A program made the position numbers and the translations under genes. Shown one piece after another: positions 10,655 to 21,744 of a DNA stretch of 64,000 nt; the stretch's first letter is position 1; the number at the start of each line of letters is the position of its first letter. The notes below the pieces were generated by a model. That model was not told the DNA's origin. It worked only from the letters and a program-made list of their open reading frames with translations, and searched no databases. This DNA is from Stentor coeruleus (taxonomy: Eukaryota > Ciliophora > Heterotrichea > Heterotrichida > Stentoridae): assembly GCA_001970955.1 (NCBI GenBank), contig MPUH01000158.1:1-64000 (forward strand), read 5' to 3'.

Positions 10655-11634
10655 TAGTTTTAAAAATTAGTATGATTCAATTGTTGGTATTGGGATAGAG
10701 TTTAGAGTATAATAAATGGAATTTTGTCAGGAGTAATTTTTTTGATATGAGAGGATGTATAATATAAAGTGAGTTTGAAAGTTTGCAAATGTAGTTGATT
10801 TAGATTTTGTTTAGGCATTTGACAAGGAAATAAGAATTAATAGGATGGTTTTACAGTTTAATAGGTTTAATAAGAAATTTAGAAGGATTAGAATATTAAG
10901 AGTAAGGTTTAGTGCAAAAAATGAGTGTGCTTATTGTTAGAAACCTTAATATTACATAATTATAACAGTTAATTAGGGTTTGTATGGATACTTTTAATAA
11001 TAGTTTATGCATTTCCAAATTTTAGTAGAGGAAATTAATAAGTTAAAATTAAACTATTAAGAGTTAGATTTATTTCAAGCAAATAATTTTCTAGTAAGTA
11101 ATAATTGCTGATAAGCTAATTTAAGGCATAAAGGAAGTTCTGATAAATTTAATTCAAAGCAGCAATAAACTCTTCAACAAGATCTATAAGCATATTTACT
11201 CAATATAGTTCTCAATATAAAATTATGATTTTTTACCTTAGCAGAATCTGATAAATAATTTATTATGCATTTATACTATATACACTAAAAACATCATCAG
11301 AGGCTTTTAATAACTCAGGATCCAACCAATTTACTATTGTCTTCTGATTATGAGCTTAATCTTCAATTCAATAATCCTATTTTTCGTTATCCCAATAATA
11401 ATCAAACAAATAAAACTTTTCAAGAAAAATATCAAACTTTCCAATTTGAAAAAAATGAATTATGACAAATTTACTTGTTGTGAAGCACCTCAAATCTATA
11501 CTTATAAGAGATGTAACGATAGTGAAAGTGAATTCAGCAGTTAGCTTCTATCTCAATTCTTCATGAGATATCCAATTTAAATTACTATTAGTACAAATAA
11601 ACGCTAAGGTTAATAATAATACACTAAGCTATAG
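10655..11634. other. Spacer with weak short frames
   Basis: 980 bp between the 3' ends of the p28 gene and the minus-strand RING/B-box gene. A 64-codon plus-strand frame at 11350-11544 (one hydrophobic helix, basic middle, Cys pair) and an overlapping stop-free stretch in another frame at about 11293-11460 compete with each other. Neither can be identified. It may be a relict or chance. Confidence 0.35.
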
Positions 11635-12741
11635 CTAAAAAATCTTTTGGTTCTGTATAGCTTGCTTATAATCCACGCTTATTGAGAGTTTTTCTAATAA
11701 CGTTTTTGCTGCAGCAAGTGATGGGACTTCAACTAAGGGTTCTTTATTAGGAATAGGCTCATTGTCAAGTTTTTCAGCCATAGAAAGTTCATCAAATTGA
11801 TCGATTTTATTTTCGAGCATTGATATTTGCTGGTCAAGTAAGCTGATGCTTAGGCTAAAAGTGTTCTGAAGACGCTTTAAAGATTCGTGAGTTGCTAACT
11901 CAGCAAGTTCTTGAACGCATTTTTTGCTACCTTCTTGTATTGTTTTAGTCATTTTTTTCTCTGTTTCTGATAAACAAATTTTATGCCTTTCTATATTCTC
12001 GTTTATTATTTGCACCTTTTTTTCTATTTCACGTAAGTATAGGGTCCAGATTTCTTTTGTTTTGCTGAGATCTTCAATTTTCTTTTTGACCTGATTTTTT
12101 TTCTGCTTTGTGATTTTTTCGAGCTGTGAGTCATTTAGAAGGCAACAAGTGTGGTCTTTATGATCAAACAGACAAGCTCCACATAAAATACTATCATCTA
12201 AACTGCAATAAGCTACGAATTCATAATCGTGCCATGGGCATTTTGCTGAGGCTTTCTTTTCGGTAAGGTCTAAAAGAGCATAGTTTATAGGTAAGGATTT
12301 CAGTTCAAGTTTGCTTGGTTCTCTACAGGTTGGGCAAGTAATTTTATCACTTTTTTTTTTTATGTCTTTTAAACAAGGTTTGCAGACTGTATGCCCACAA
12401 TTAGGTAACAGTAAAGGCGGATGACGGGTATTATGGTAATTGCAGAAACAAACCGGGCATGTGGCTATTGAATGGGTTTTAGAAGGGGTCGTTTGATTGT
12501 TTTTAGATGAAAAATCAGCTGAGCCAGTTTCTTCAAGGCTCTCAGATTCAGAACTTGTTATAGATGACTGCACATAGCGGTAAGAGTTTTCATATGAGGA
12601 ATTGAATGGAGAATATGAATCAGAATGACTGGAATGATGGGAATAAAGCTCACAGTTTTGGATATGATCATGAATCTGTGAGTCAGAAATATGCTGTCTA
12701 CAAGCTGGGCATGGGAACATGTAGTTGTCTTCTAGATCCAT
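11635..12741 (-). CDS. TRIM-like RING / B-box / coiled-coil protein
   Basis: 368 residues. A small N-terminal C2H2-like motif (CPACRQHISDSQIHDHIQNC, about residues 11-30) precedes a Ser-rich stretch. A C3HC4 RING finger starts near residue 94: CPVC, LLPNCGHTVCKPCL, CPTCRE. A B-box-like zinc motif follows (CPWHDYEFVAYC, CGACLFDHKDHTCC, about 165-200), and then a long coiled coil to about residue 330. RING, B-box and coiled coil in that order is the tripartite TRIM plan of E3 ubiquitin ligases, where the coiled coil makes dimers. No PRY-SPRY or NHL domain follows, so the target is unknown. The frame runs from ATG 12741 to TAG without introns. Confidence 0.88.
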   Translation of the reverse strand: MDLEDNYMFPCPACRQHISDSQIHDHIQNCELYSHHSSHSDSYSPFNSSYENSYRYVQSSITSSESESLEETGSADFSSKNNQTTPSKTHSIATCPVCFCNYHNTRHPPLLLPNCGHTVCKPCLKDIKKKSDKITCPTCREPSKLELKSLPINYALLDLTEKKASAKCPWHDYEFVAYCSLDDSILCGACLFDHKDHTCCLLNDSQLEKITKQKKNQVKKKIEDLSKTKEIWTLYLREIEKKVQIINENIERHKICLSETEKKMTKTIQEGSKKCVQELAELATHESLKRLQNTFSLSISLLDQQISMLENKIDQFDELSMAEKLDNEPIPNKEPLVEVPSLAAAKTLLEKLSISVDYKQAIQNQKIF

Positions 12742-12986
12742 ATTATTACTCTTATAGACAATATGAAATATTAGTAGAGCTAAGATATAAAGAAAAAATA
12801 TTGAATGAAAAAATTATTTATTACAGAAAACTAGAAAATGCTAGGATTATAAATTCGAATATTAATGGCAATTTAGTATTAAATTATATGATTTTTATCT
12901 AAAGTTTATTTCCAAAAAGTATCGCAATATTTCCACCTTTGATATTCTCATAACTATGATCTTTATTTCTTAATAAATTATATAAA

Positions 12987-14276
12987 CTAAAAAACTAAAC
13001 CTAAATCAGCAATAAAAAGAGCGGAAATAAGGCCTGCAGAAACTAAAAAAAATATGCAGATTTCATAAGCTTTATGAATTTGCATTCTTATCATAAGGCT
13101 CCATGGTATACACAATCCTACAAGGCAGCTTAAAAAAGCTATAATATAGTAAGTCATACTAAATCGAGTAAAATCTTCTTGTTTATGTTTTTCTGGCTTC
13201 TTTATTTCACTTTTGTATACAAATAATGATGATAATGCACTGAGAACTGTCAAAGTAATTATTATTGCAAAATTTGCATTAGAATTTAGGATGTAATTTT
13301 TTCTGAAAAAAGTTTGGACAAATGAGTTTCTAGCTGTGAACATGACTAAAGTGATTTGTAAAATAAGCATAACAGGCTTGATAAGGGTATATGCAATGAT
13401 TGTATAGTTTAAATCACTTTTGATTACGTTATTCATAATTGGACTATGAGTTGCATATTCTAGGAATCCAAATAATAAATAATATATAAGAGATAAAAGC
13501 AAAGGTTTTCGTAAAATACTATATATCTGACTGCGATGTATTGTTATTGAAGAGTCTATTATTTCCTTATAAATAATTGGTATTGACTGAAAGCAGTTCA
13601 AAATAACAATCAAATATAGCACAGGTAAAAAAGCACTACCCATAATATTGTCATGTTCCCCCTTCAAGAATTTTGTTTCTGAAATACTCTTAACTGAATC
13701 ATCGAATTTATAAAAGAAAACCAAAATCATAGCGGTTATAAAAACCACCCATATAACAAAGTTAGTAAAGCACAAGAAATAAAGGTTTTTTATTTCTTGA
13801 TATCTAGATAAAAAAACAACACAAATTCCTGAAACACCTAAAGTAGCACTTGCCACATAAGGTTTATACTTTTCAATCCCCCAGCTGTAGCACGCATATT
13901 TAGCAGATTGGACCAAAGACATCTGTGCCAAACAAATAACCCCAAAGCAATATAAAAAAACACTAAATGCTATAGGTCTATCCATTCTATGAAAATAATT
14001 GTTAAGTATTTCTTCAAATTTATTTGCTCTGCTATTTACAAAAGCTGTAATTAGAATCGAGTAAACATAAAAAAACACAAGACTTATGATGATAGTAAAC
14101 GAAGCAAAGGAAATGAATCCCGCAGCATTGATAATTTCAAGAAAATGGAATAGTAAAGGATTCAAACTGCAAGCTAGGATTATAAAAAAGATTTGCTTTT
14201 TTCTATTGTCTTGAGGCTCTCCAGTAGTTTTTTGGCCTGCAAGCAAGGTGTCTGCTAGTGAAAATGAATCACTCAT
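12987..14276 (-). CDS. Polytopic membrane protein, amino-acid-transporter-like
   Basis: 429 residues with about eleven hydrophobic segments spread over the whole length and short polar loops. A hydrophilic N-terminus of about 25 residues precedes the first helix. The regular spacing, the length of 400-450 and the cytosolic N-terminus fit the AAAP/SLC36-38 type of amino-acid or auxin transporters. I see no unmistakable family motif, so this is a fold-level guess. An alternative is another 11-helix secondary transporter. The gene is single-exon, ATG 14276 to TAG, and divergent to the gene at 14395 with 118 bp between. Confidence 0.75.
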   Translation of the reverse strand: MSDSFSLADTLLAGQKTTGEPQDNRKKQIFFIILACSLNPLLFHFLEIINAAGFISFASFTIIISLVFFYVYSILITAFVNSRANKFEEILNNYFHRMDRPIAFSVFLYCFGVICLAQMSLVQSAKYACYSWGIEKYKPYVASATLGVSGICVVFLSRYQEIKNLYFLCFTNFVIWVVFITAMILVFFYKFDDSVKSISETKFLKGEHDNIMGSAFLPVLYLIVILNCFQSIPIIYKEIIDSSITIHRSQIYSILRKPLLLSLIYYLLFGFLEYATHSPIMNNVIKSDLNYTIIAYTLIKPVMLILQITLVMFTARNSFVQTFFRKNYILNSNANFAIIITLTVLSALSSLFVYKSEIKKPEKHKQEDFTRFSMTYYIIAFLSCLVGLCIPWSLMIRMQIHKAYEICIFFLVSAGLISALFIADLGLVF

Positions 14277-14394
14277 TTTTTATATTACGTGCCAAATAAA
14301 ATTATCTATGAATTTATACGCTTGTTTAAGATTTAAAAGTATTAGTATTGAGGATTTTATATAGAAGGATCAATAGAGATTAGGCATTAGAAAA

Positions 14395-15003
14395 ATGGTT
14401 TTCAGCTGGCTTTATAGGCGCTTTTCTTGCCAAGAGGGTGAAAGGCTTGCTAGGCTACTGAAGGATTATAAAGACCGATTGGACAAGGATAATATTTTTA
14501 AACAAGATTTGTTGATGGATTTTATAGGAAATAATATTGTTGTTAAGGAAAAAACTCTTAGTGAAGATATAAAACTTAAGTTAACTTTAAATAACAAGAA
14601 ATTTGTCGTCACTTTTAAAGCATGGAAATATGAAAGGACCGACCAAGTGCATGAGATAATAGCAGAAAATATTTTCCCTTTCCAAGTATCTTATAATGTT
14701 AGACACGAAGCCTGCTTGTTTGAATGTATTGGGGCTGGGGATAGGTTTATTGTTTTAAGAACTTCAAGGCTTAAATACCCAATTAAAGTTAAGAGGTATT
14801 CGATTGAGGCTACAGATTCTCTTTATAGAGGGCCTTGGATAAATATTTTGAGTTTTAAAACGAGAAAGCTTCTTGCTAAAAATTTGATGGAAATGGGTAT
14901 AACTAATGAATTTATAGGAAATTGTATTGAGCTTGCAAGGGATAAATATAAAAGATTGAATAGTACATGGGCGGATAAAATACACAATTTCTTAAATAAC
15001 TAA
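14395..15003 (+). CDS. p32/MAM33-like protein (mitochondrial matrix family)
   Basis: 202 residues. The C-terminal third fits the p32/gC1qBP/MAM33 pattern: LYRGPWINILSFKTRKLLAK, then MGITNEFI, then a helix ending in WADKIHNFL, matching the family's Y-x-G-P...L...L...GI...L...K...Y..WL..L..F. The middle has the beta-strand-rich stretch expected (LTLNNKKFVVTFKAW). p32 proteins form doughnut trimers in the mitochondrial matrix. The N-terminus MVFSWLYRRF is basic and hydrophobic and could be a short targeting signal. The typical acidic loops are less pronounced, so the match is moderate. The frame ends at TAA. Confidence 0.65.
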   Translation: MVFSWLYRRFSCQEGERLARLLKDYKDRLDKDNIFKQDLLMDFIGNNIVVKEKTLSEDIKLKLTLNNKKFVVTFKAWKYERTDQVHEIIAENIFPFQVSYNVRHEACLFECIGAGDRFIVLRTSRLKYPIKVKRYSIEATDSLYRGPWINILSFKTRKLLAKNLMEMGITNEFIGNCIELARDKYKRLNSTWADKIHNFLNN

Positions 15004-16418
15004 GTGATTGATTAGTATATAGGATTAAGGAGGAAGCTAGCATGATTTTGATGTAGGTTTTAGGCTAATTTATGAACTATTTATTAATGATATATTTGTA
15101 TGAAGCTAAAAGATTGTATTGATATTTAGAAAAAAATTGTTAAAAATGTAAAAAAATATATGCGATTATTTTATTGTCTTTTTTGTTTGGAATATTTATC
15201 TATTAAGATCTGAGTTATTTTTAGATTGAAACTATGAGACAAAAATATTTTATAGCATAAATCATAAACCCGTTCATTAATTTCAAATCCCTGAGTAAAA
15301 TTTATATTCATCAAATAATTATCCAAACATGAAAAGTTATTAATCATATTTATTCACACTTATGATTTAGTTTCCCCAGAACAAATCACCCCTCTTGAGA
15401 AATTCAACATACCAAATATAGGTAAATACTCCAGCAAGCTTGTCAAATACTGGAGAAATTACCTAATATATGAGTATCTTAAAATACAAGTTATTACTAT
15501 AAGCATTTACATTCAATAAATTTGTTTTCATCTTTGAATTCATAATGCTTTCACTATTCCCTATACTTTTATAGACTCAGAGTATATTTTTTCCAAGCAT
15601 TATATTCTATGGATTCTTATATTTTGAAAAAATTATTTATATCCAAATTCAGACATTTCTTGATTATTATGAGTTTATGCTTTGATTTTCTATTAAAATA
15701 CACCCTTAATAACTATTCTTACAGAAATATTTTCTATATATTATTTTAACAACTTTAGCATAAGAGCTACTTATGAAAAGGAGCTTAGGAAGATTTAGTT
15801 TGTGTTGAGTTATTATCGCAATAATAAATTGGGTTTGTTTATCTCTGAGGAAGGAAAAGCCTTAGGGAAATAGAATAGCTTAATTTTTTTCTTCAGAATT
15901 TCAAATATAAATTATGGAAAAGTTTTAACCTATGAATTATTTGTATTTAATAATAGATACTGAAAGCTAAGAATATGATTTAGATAAAGAAGGATTTTAT
16001 TATATTTATTTAATTTTTTCAATTTAGTTTGAATACACTAAGATAGAATTATAATAAATTTGAAGTAACATGCTTAGCTTATCAAAAATTTATTTAAATT
16101 ATACTTCTGGTTAAAATATGAAGTTACTATAAATTATTACTATTTATAAGTTAGGATGCTAATAAACAATTCATTATTGTTTATACAATAAAATTCCTAG
16201 CAATTTCACATTTATTAATTGTATATAATAAATATAAATTTACTTTTTCTTAGTATCCTGAGAAGTCTTTATTTTTAGGAATGAGCATTTCAAATCAAAA
16301 TTTATCATTGGCCAGCCATTATCATGAGCCTAAATGAAAATGTATCTCAAACATTTTCATCAAAACTCTTTCAATTTGAGATAAACTAAACCTAAACTAG
16401 CCAATAAATTAAATAATT
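15004..16418. other. Large spacer with one relict frame
   Basis: 1.4 kb between the 3' ends of two convergent genes. Most is featureless AT-rich DNA. A stop-free plus-strand stretch at about 15331-15516 (about 62 codons, no good start) reads protein-like, including DLVSPEQITPLEKFNIP and KLVKYWRNYLIYEYLKIQ. It may be the remains of a gene; I cannot identify it. Confidence 0.35.
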
Positions 16419-18881
16419 TTACAACTGTCGTGCTTTAGCTATACTAGGCAATTCAGGAGTCATAGAGCGTACTGACTGAACATCACAGTCTGCAATACGA
16501 AAATCAACATTACAAAGATAATCTTGTATTTTATCTAATCTTTCATGAATTTCTTGTATATTCCAATCTTTTTTTGAATATGCTGAGTTAGGCGTGCATG
16601 TTCCAAGAGGTTTAAAAACTGAATTTTTCTTTTTGGCATCTGGAATCTGAAAATTAGCACTTTTTTCATTTAAGTCTGCTTTGCTTAAACTGTACAATAA
16701 GATTATAAATTCTTTTATGAATTTAAAGGTACTACCATTTTTTTCTATGATTGACATAGAGAAGTTGTGCTTTTGGGACAAAGAGTCGATTTTCGAATAT
16801 ATTCTTCTAAATTCGATTTTTACATCAGATGAGTCGCGCTTTTTATTGTTAACATAATTTAAGAATTCATATGAACTTTGTTTTAGGAGGGTTTCAAGTG
16901 TTGAGTAGTTGTTGATAATTTGAATTATCTCACTGTTTCTTTTAGTTTCGATTTCAGATGATGCTTGAAGAACTTCTCTATGACTTTGGGCTATTTCTGC
17001 TTTAATCCAAGGCTTTAAATTGCTTTCTATATCATTAGCAATAAACCGTAAAGATGCATCAATTTTACTATTAAGTGCTTGATTTGACATAACCATAGAG
17101 TTGATTGAACTTTGGATAGTAGATTTTTCATCATTAAAACAAGTTTTAAGTTCAGATATTAAAGAATTCAAAGATTCAAGCTGGGAGACTATACTGGAAT
17201 TAATAGAGTCTAAGTGTGTTGCAAGAGTTTTAAAAGCTAAGTCAGAGTCTTCTTTTTTAACATAAATCTCATCATAATCAAAACTGCTTTCATGATCAAA
17301 TACTGAACTTGACTCACTAGGTTCTGCAAATTTAATACTTCTTTTAATTTTTTGCTGAGGTAAATTGCTTGATTCTGAGATCTTTGAAATTGATAACGAA
17401 CTTCTTAAGCTCTTTGCTTCTTCATTACTCACATGCTCTAAACTTTCATTTCCTATTTTAAACTCATATTCTGTGGGAGGGTTTGAAGGTGTAAAAGGAC
17501 TATTTTTTTCTTCAAGTAATGAATTTTCTAATATCTGTGCTTTAGTCTCTTCAATATTATATTTTTCATCAACAGTTATTTTTTCTGCAGTTGCTTTTTC
17601 AATATCTTTTTCATCCAATATGTTAATTTGATCTTTATTAATAACTTCAGAATTTTCAACATACACAGATTGGCTACTCACAATATCTATTTCTTTTATC
17701 AGCATAGGCTTTTCTATGACAAGGTCAATCTGCATATTTTCAACTATATCAGTTTTATTAAAGTCCTTTACTATTTCAGTAGCATCTTTTTTCCCCTGTG
17801 GATTCTCTTCTATTCTAACTAAACTATCACGTGGCATGCCAATTACCAAGTTTCTTTTTTTCAAAATACTCTTCCTAGATTTTCTTTTTACTTCCTCATT
17901 AACTTCTTCTCTAGAATCTTGTTCCTCAGAATTTTTATCAGTAAAACTACTATAAGCCCTAGGTCGGCTAATATTATTTTCCTCCTTAAATGCTTTTACT
18001 GGCCTTGACTTCCCAAACTGTGTCATCTGTTTTCTAAACCTCGGTTGCTCAAACAGATTATCTAAAGCTCCATTAATCTTTTCTTCCTTTTCTTTCATAT
18101 ATTTTTCTTGCATATCAGCTATTTTCTTATCCATTTCCTCACGCATTTGCTCAATTAAAACCTTCAAATTTTTCTCCCAAGCCATATTAGCAACTTTAAT
18201 GCTATTCATCTCTTCAATCATTTTCTGATACATTTTTTCATTACTCTGTGTTTTAGCATCTGCATCATGTATAAATTTGCTTACAGTCCTTTCACAATGC
18301 TTTGCTGTAGATTCAGCTGTACTTAAATCTGAATTTAAAGACTCAATACTTTTTTGCATCTGCTTGATTTGGGATTGAAATGATATATTAGTTTCTGCTT
18401 GGCTTAACAAAGGATTTTTTACTTCATTTTTTAATTCAATAACTTTTTCTTCCATTAAAGTTTTGATCTGCACTACAGAAGTCCCATAGCTTTTGAGGTC
18501 TTTTTTAAGTAAGTCGTATTGGTTTACTAATGAGTAAAATTGACTTGACAATGTTGAAAGGTTGCAATTGCTGGACTCGAAATCGTTTTGTAAACTTTCA
18601 AATGAAGATTTTGCTTGGATTTCAACTGATGCTATGCGGAGAGCTTGTTCTGTTATACGCTTGTTTAGAGGTTCTATTTGAGGGATGCTTGAATTTATCA
18701 ATTCGACTTTCTTCTCTAGAGCCCGCATTGCTTCTTTAAGATCTGATTGGTATTTTTGGATTTTGATTTGAGCGAATTCTGTTTGTTTTAGCTTGGTTAG
18801 ACCAGGCTCAATGAGCTCACTAATGAGCTTTCTGATTTGGATATCCATTTCAAGAAACCCTGAACTTTCTTCGTCAGACAT
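16419..18881 (-). CDS. Large coiled-coil hypothetical protein
   Basis: 820 residues. About residues 10-290 form an almost unbroken coiled coil (heptads rich in Gln, Lys, Glu, Ser). About 290-540 is a Glu/Lys/Ser-rich, probably disordered region with RKSRKSILKKRN-type basic patches. About 545-700 is a second coiled coil, and the C-terminal about 100 residues are polar with one more amphipathic helix near 780. No catalytic or membrane segment is visible. Proteins of this build in ciliates are often cytoskeletal or basal-body components, but that is inference. Intronless from ATG 18881 to TAA; divergent to the ataxin-3-like gene. Confidence 0.8.
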   Translation of the reverse strand: MSDEESSGFLEMDIQIRKLISELIEPGLTKLKQTEFAQIKIQKYQSDLKEAMRALEKKVELINSSIPQIEPLNKRITEQALRIASVEIQAKSSFESLQNDFESSNCNLSTLSSQFYSLVNQYDLLKKDLKSYGTSVVQIKTLMEEKVIELKNEVKNPLLSQAETNISFQSQIKQMQKSIESLNSDLSTAESTAKHCERTVSKFIHDADAKTQSNEKMYQKMIEEMNSIKVANMAWEKNLKVLIEQMREEMDKKIADMQEKYMKEKEEKINGALDNLFEQPRFRKQMTQFGKSRPVKAFKEENNISRPRAYSSFTDKNSEEQDSREEVNEEVKRKSRKSILKKRNLVIGMPRDSLVRIEENPQGKKDATEIVKDFNKTDIVENMQIDLVIEKPMLIKEIDIVSSQSVYVENSEVINKDQINILDEKDIEKATAEKITVDEKYNIEETKAQILENSLLEEKNSPFTPSNPPTEYEFKIGNESLEHVSNEEAKSLRSSLSISKISESSNLPQQKIKRSIKFAEPSESSSVFDHESSFDYDEIYVKKEDSDLAFKTLATHLDSINSSIVSQLESLNSLISELKTCFNDEKSTIQSSINSMVMSNQALNSKIDASLRFIANDIESNLKPWIKAEIAQSHREVLQASSEIETKRNSEIIQIINNYSTLETLLKQSSYEFLNYVNNKKRDSSDVKIEFRRIYSKIDSLSQKHNFSMSIIEKNGSTFKFIKEFIILLYSLSKADLNEKSANFQIPDAKKKNSVFKPLGTCTPNSAYSKKDWNIQEIHERLDKIQDYLCNVDFRIADCDVQSVRSMTPELPSIAKARQL

Positions 18882-19238
18882 ATCTTATAAATAAAATGCT
18901 GATTTATGATTTGTATGAAATGTTCTTATGATTGTTATTATTTAGATAAGAGTTAGTTGCTGGTTTTATAAAACCAATTATTATATTATTGAATTTAAAT
19001 ATAAGATATCATTAAAGATAATTAAAACTAGTAACAACAGAAAATTGGGAGATGTCTGAAGGAAATAGATCACTATATGAGAATAGCTTTGCATAGTATT
19101 AAAATTGCTAAAGAAATTAAGATTTTAATTTTTTATAGTACAGTTTAAGTATGTTAAATAAGTGTAGATATGTACTCTAATAAAAATCCTCATTACCAAT
19201 CTAAATTAATCAATCTTTTCTCATATTCAAATACAAAA
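18882..19238. other. Divergent promoter region
   Basis: About 357 bp between the start of the coiled-coil gene on the minus strand and the preferred start of the ataxin-3-like gene at 19239. It is AT-rich without another gene. An in-frame upstream ATG at 19170 lies here and is judged not to be the start. Confidence 0.4.
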
Positions 19239-20381
19239 ATGAGCTACTACAATGCTAGAACCCAACAAAAGAAAATATACTGGGAATGCCAAGAAAATGA
19301 TTTGCTATGTGCCGTTCATGCTTTAAACTCCCTTCTTCAATACCCATACTTTGATGCAGTAACCCTAGCTGAAATAGCAAGAGATATAGACCAAGAAGAA
19401 AAGCAACTATACCAATTCTCAGGCGCTAATGAAAACGTTGGAGAAAGTGGATATTTTTCTATTCAAGCTATAACCAGAGCATTACAAGGTAAAAATCTTC
19501 AGCTAGAATACTTTAACTCACAAAATGACCCAACAGTTGAGCAAGCATTTATTTGCAACCTTTCAAGTCACTGGCATCCAATAAGAAAACTTAACGGGAA
19601 ATGGTATGAACTTGATAGCCTTGCTGAGTACCCAAGGATGATTGGAGACATCTATTTATCAGAACTATTATATGGAATTAAGAATAAAGGCTATAGTGTT
19701 TTTGTTGTAAAAGGAGAATTCCCAGAAAATTTTCCTTTTGAAGACCTTGCCCCTCATCAGCTTTTATTATCAGAAGAGGATATTAAAAGCCATCAAATGT
19801 CTGGAGCGAGAAGGAATGAAGAAAAGGAATTTGAAGAAGCTTTGAAAAGAAGCATGGAAGTGGATTATATGAAAAATCAAGATGATGAATTAGCTAAAGC
19901 TTTAGCTTTAAGCATGGGTTCAATGCCTTATTCAATTGATGATGATGATGAGGAATTAAAAAAAGCTCTTGCTATGAGTATGGAAGGATCTGTACCTCAA
20001 AAAAACTTTCCAACAAATTTTAATATTGAAAAAAAGCAAAGCTACAGTGAAGAAGAAGAATTAGCTAAGGCTATTGAATTGAGTAAAGAATTAGAAGAAG
20101 CTAAAAATGATGTGGCTAAGATGGAGATACCTGAGTATGATGGGCCTGGGGTTTTTGATATTAGGATGAAATGTTTGGATGGGAAAAGTTTGATGAAGAA
20201 GTTTTTGCCTCAGTGCAAAGTGAGGGAGCTGCTTGAATGGGGTAAAGTGATAAATAATACTGTGAAAATTAGGCTGGTTCAATTTTACCCGAGAAAAGTT
20301 TTTGAGGATTTAGATTTGAGTTTGGATGAAGCGGGGATAAATAGGGAAAACGCTGGAATTGTTGCAGAGAAAATAATTTAG
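19239..20381 (+). CDS. ATXN3: Ataxin-3-like deubiquitinase: Josephin, four UIMs, UBX-like tail
   Basis: About 380 residues from Met 19239, which directly precedes the Josephin domain (an in-frame ATG at 19170 would add 23 residues). The Josephin cysteine protease shows the nucleophile in ENDLLCAVHALNSLLQ, the catalytic His in SHWHPIRK, and WYELDSL where human ataxin-3 has the triad Asn, so Asp likely serves. Four ubiquitin-interacting motifs follow (cores EEALKRSM, LAKALALSM, LKKALAMSM, LAKAIELSK). The last about 80 residues form a ubiquitin/UBX-like fold starting at GVFDIRMKCLDGKSL and ending near the stop. UBX domains bind p97/Cdc48, so this protein would trim ubiquitin chains on p97 substrates. 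A Josephin plus UBX-like tail is also known from apicomplexan ataxin-3. The frame ends at TAG. Confidence 0.92.
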   Translation: MSYYNARTQQKKIYWECQENDLLCAVHALNSLLQYPYFDAVTLAEIARDIDQEEKQLYQFSGANENVGESGYFSIQAITRALQGKNLQLEYFNSQNDPTVEQAFICNLSSHWHPIRKLNGKWYELDSLAEYPRMIGDIYLSELLYGIKNKGYSVFVVKGEFPENFPFEDLAPHQLLLSEEDIKSHQMSGARRNEEKEFEEALKRSMEVDYMKNQDDELAKALALSMGSMPYSIDDDDEELKKALAMSMEGSVPQKNFPTNFNIEKKQSYSEEEELAKAIELSKELEEAKNDVAKMEIPEYDGPGVFDIRMKCLDGKSLMKKFLPQCKVRELLEWGKVINNTVKIRLVQFYPRKVFEDLDLSLDEAGINRENAGIVAEKII

Positions 20382-21473
20382 GTAATATTAAGTTGATTTA
20401 GTATAGAGACCTTGTTTTTCATCACAATATATTTTCATGTCATAAATCTCTTAAGATTTGTGCATTATGATATCTAGGAAATTTAGCATTTAAGTTAATA
20501 AATGTATTTTCTCAATAAAGTAGCATCATTTCAATACAGTAGATTCAAAATTGATATTATTTTATGAGAGACATAAGCAAAAATTGTAAACGTAATCAAA
20601 TATAATTATTTACAAGGGAAAGTAATAAAATATAATTAATATAGAAAACTATTATTAAACTTGATATAAAATTTTTAATTGCAAAAAAGTAGCTAAAAAT
20701 TATTTCATAAAGTTATGTTCAAGTTTTAATTCAGATTTTTTGGCTAAGAAATTTTATTCCTGTAAAAATTAAAATATATAAGTTTAATTGATAGTAACCA
20801 AGCAGAAACCAAATTATTCTCCAAAAGTTTTATCCTAGCAACAATATTCAAAGGTGGAAATAATAAAAAATATGAACTGAGGATATTATACAGAAACTTG
20901 GAAAATAATAAATTAGAAGACAATTTAATATTCTTATTTTTTAGTCATAAATCAGGTATAAAGCATATTGGGTTGAAATAAGTGTTTAGTTTTTTTCAAG
21001 CAGTTGATCTGATTATAAGGGAGAAGCTTGGGAAACTGGCTAAAAACAATACTAATAGATGGAGATACCAAAATTCTATTATTTTTGAAAAGTATATACT
21101 ATGAAAATTTGAATATAATAAGATTATAAGTTGGAATCTAATTCTATTTCATGTAATTTATTAGTTTATGAAGACTGATTCTATTAGCTTTTTCCTGAAT
21201 ATGGCTAATTGAATAATAAGCACTACGATTTTTAAAACTAGATCAACAATCAATTAGAAACAAATATTTAATCTTATAAAAAAACAATATCAGCATAGCA
21301 TTCATTAAAATTTTATTTTACTTTCATAATGATCTTTCTCTAAAATTATATTTTCAACAAAAAAAATCATATCTTAATATGTAGTTAATTTTTACAATTT
21401 GCTTTATAATTAAACTAACAAATAGCGCTTTAAGCTAGATAAAAATCTTAAGTCTAAAAATTAATAATAAATT
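20382..21473. other. Spacer
   Basis: About 1.1 kb of very AT-rich sequence with no recognisable gene before the EF-hand pseudogene. Confidence 0.35.
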
Positions 21474-21744
21474 GATAAATTCTCTCCAGAAGATTCAATT
21501 AGATGAACACTACTTTGAGAGATGATGGTCTATCAAAATAACTGAACTATTTAAACTTATTGACTAAACCACAACGAGGCTATTAAAGCTTCAGAAGTTC
21601 AATTCACAATGAATTATTTGCTAGGAGAATCCGTTTCCAATAATAAATTCGAGGTATAATCAGGATTAGGATATCAATAAGAATGAAGTTATTGATATGC
21701 AAGAGTTCATAGACCTAATTAAGGATAAGTATGAAGATGATTAA
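21474..21744 (+). pseudogene. EF-hand pseudogene, decayed twin of the next gene
   Basis: The plus strand reads DKFSPEDSI near 21474, matching the start ERYTPEERE of the intact gene at 22100. After frame changes it gives NHNEAIKASE and then DINKNEVIDMQEF, two EF-hand calcium loops. A 16-nt GT-AG intron relic (21654-21669) has to be removed to join the second loop to VSNNKFE, so the copy derives from an intron-bearing gene. The start codon is gone (TTG ATA in its place) and there is at least one frameshift in the first loop. The frame ends at TAA 21742. It is a tandem duplicate that decayed beside its living paralogue. Confidence 0.75.
21654..21669 (+). other. 16-nt intron relic
   Basis: GTATAATCAGGATTAG sits exactly between the codons for FE and DINKN of the EF-hand pseudogene. 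GT-AG ends and a 16-nt size match the tiny intron class of this genome. Confidence 0.65.
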
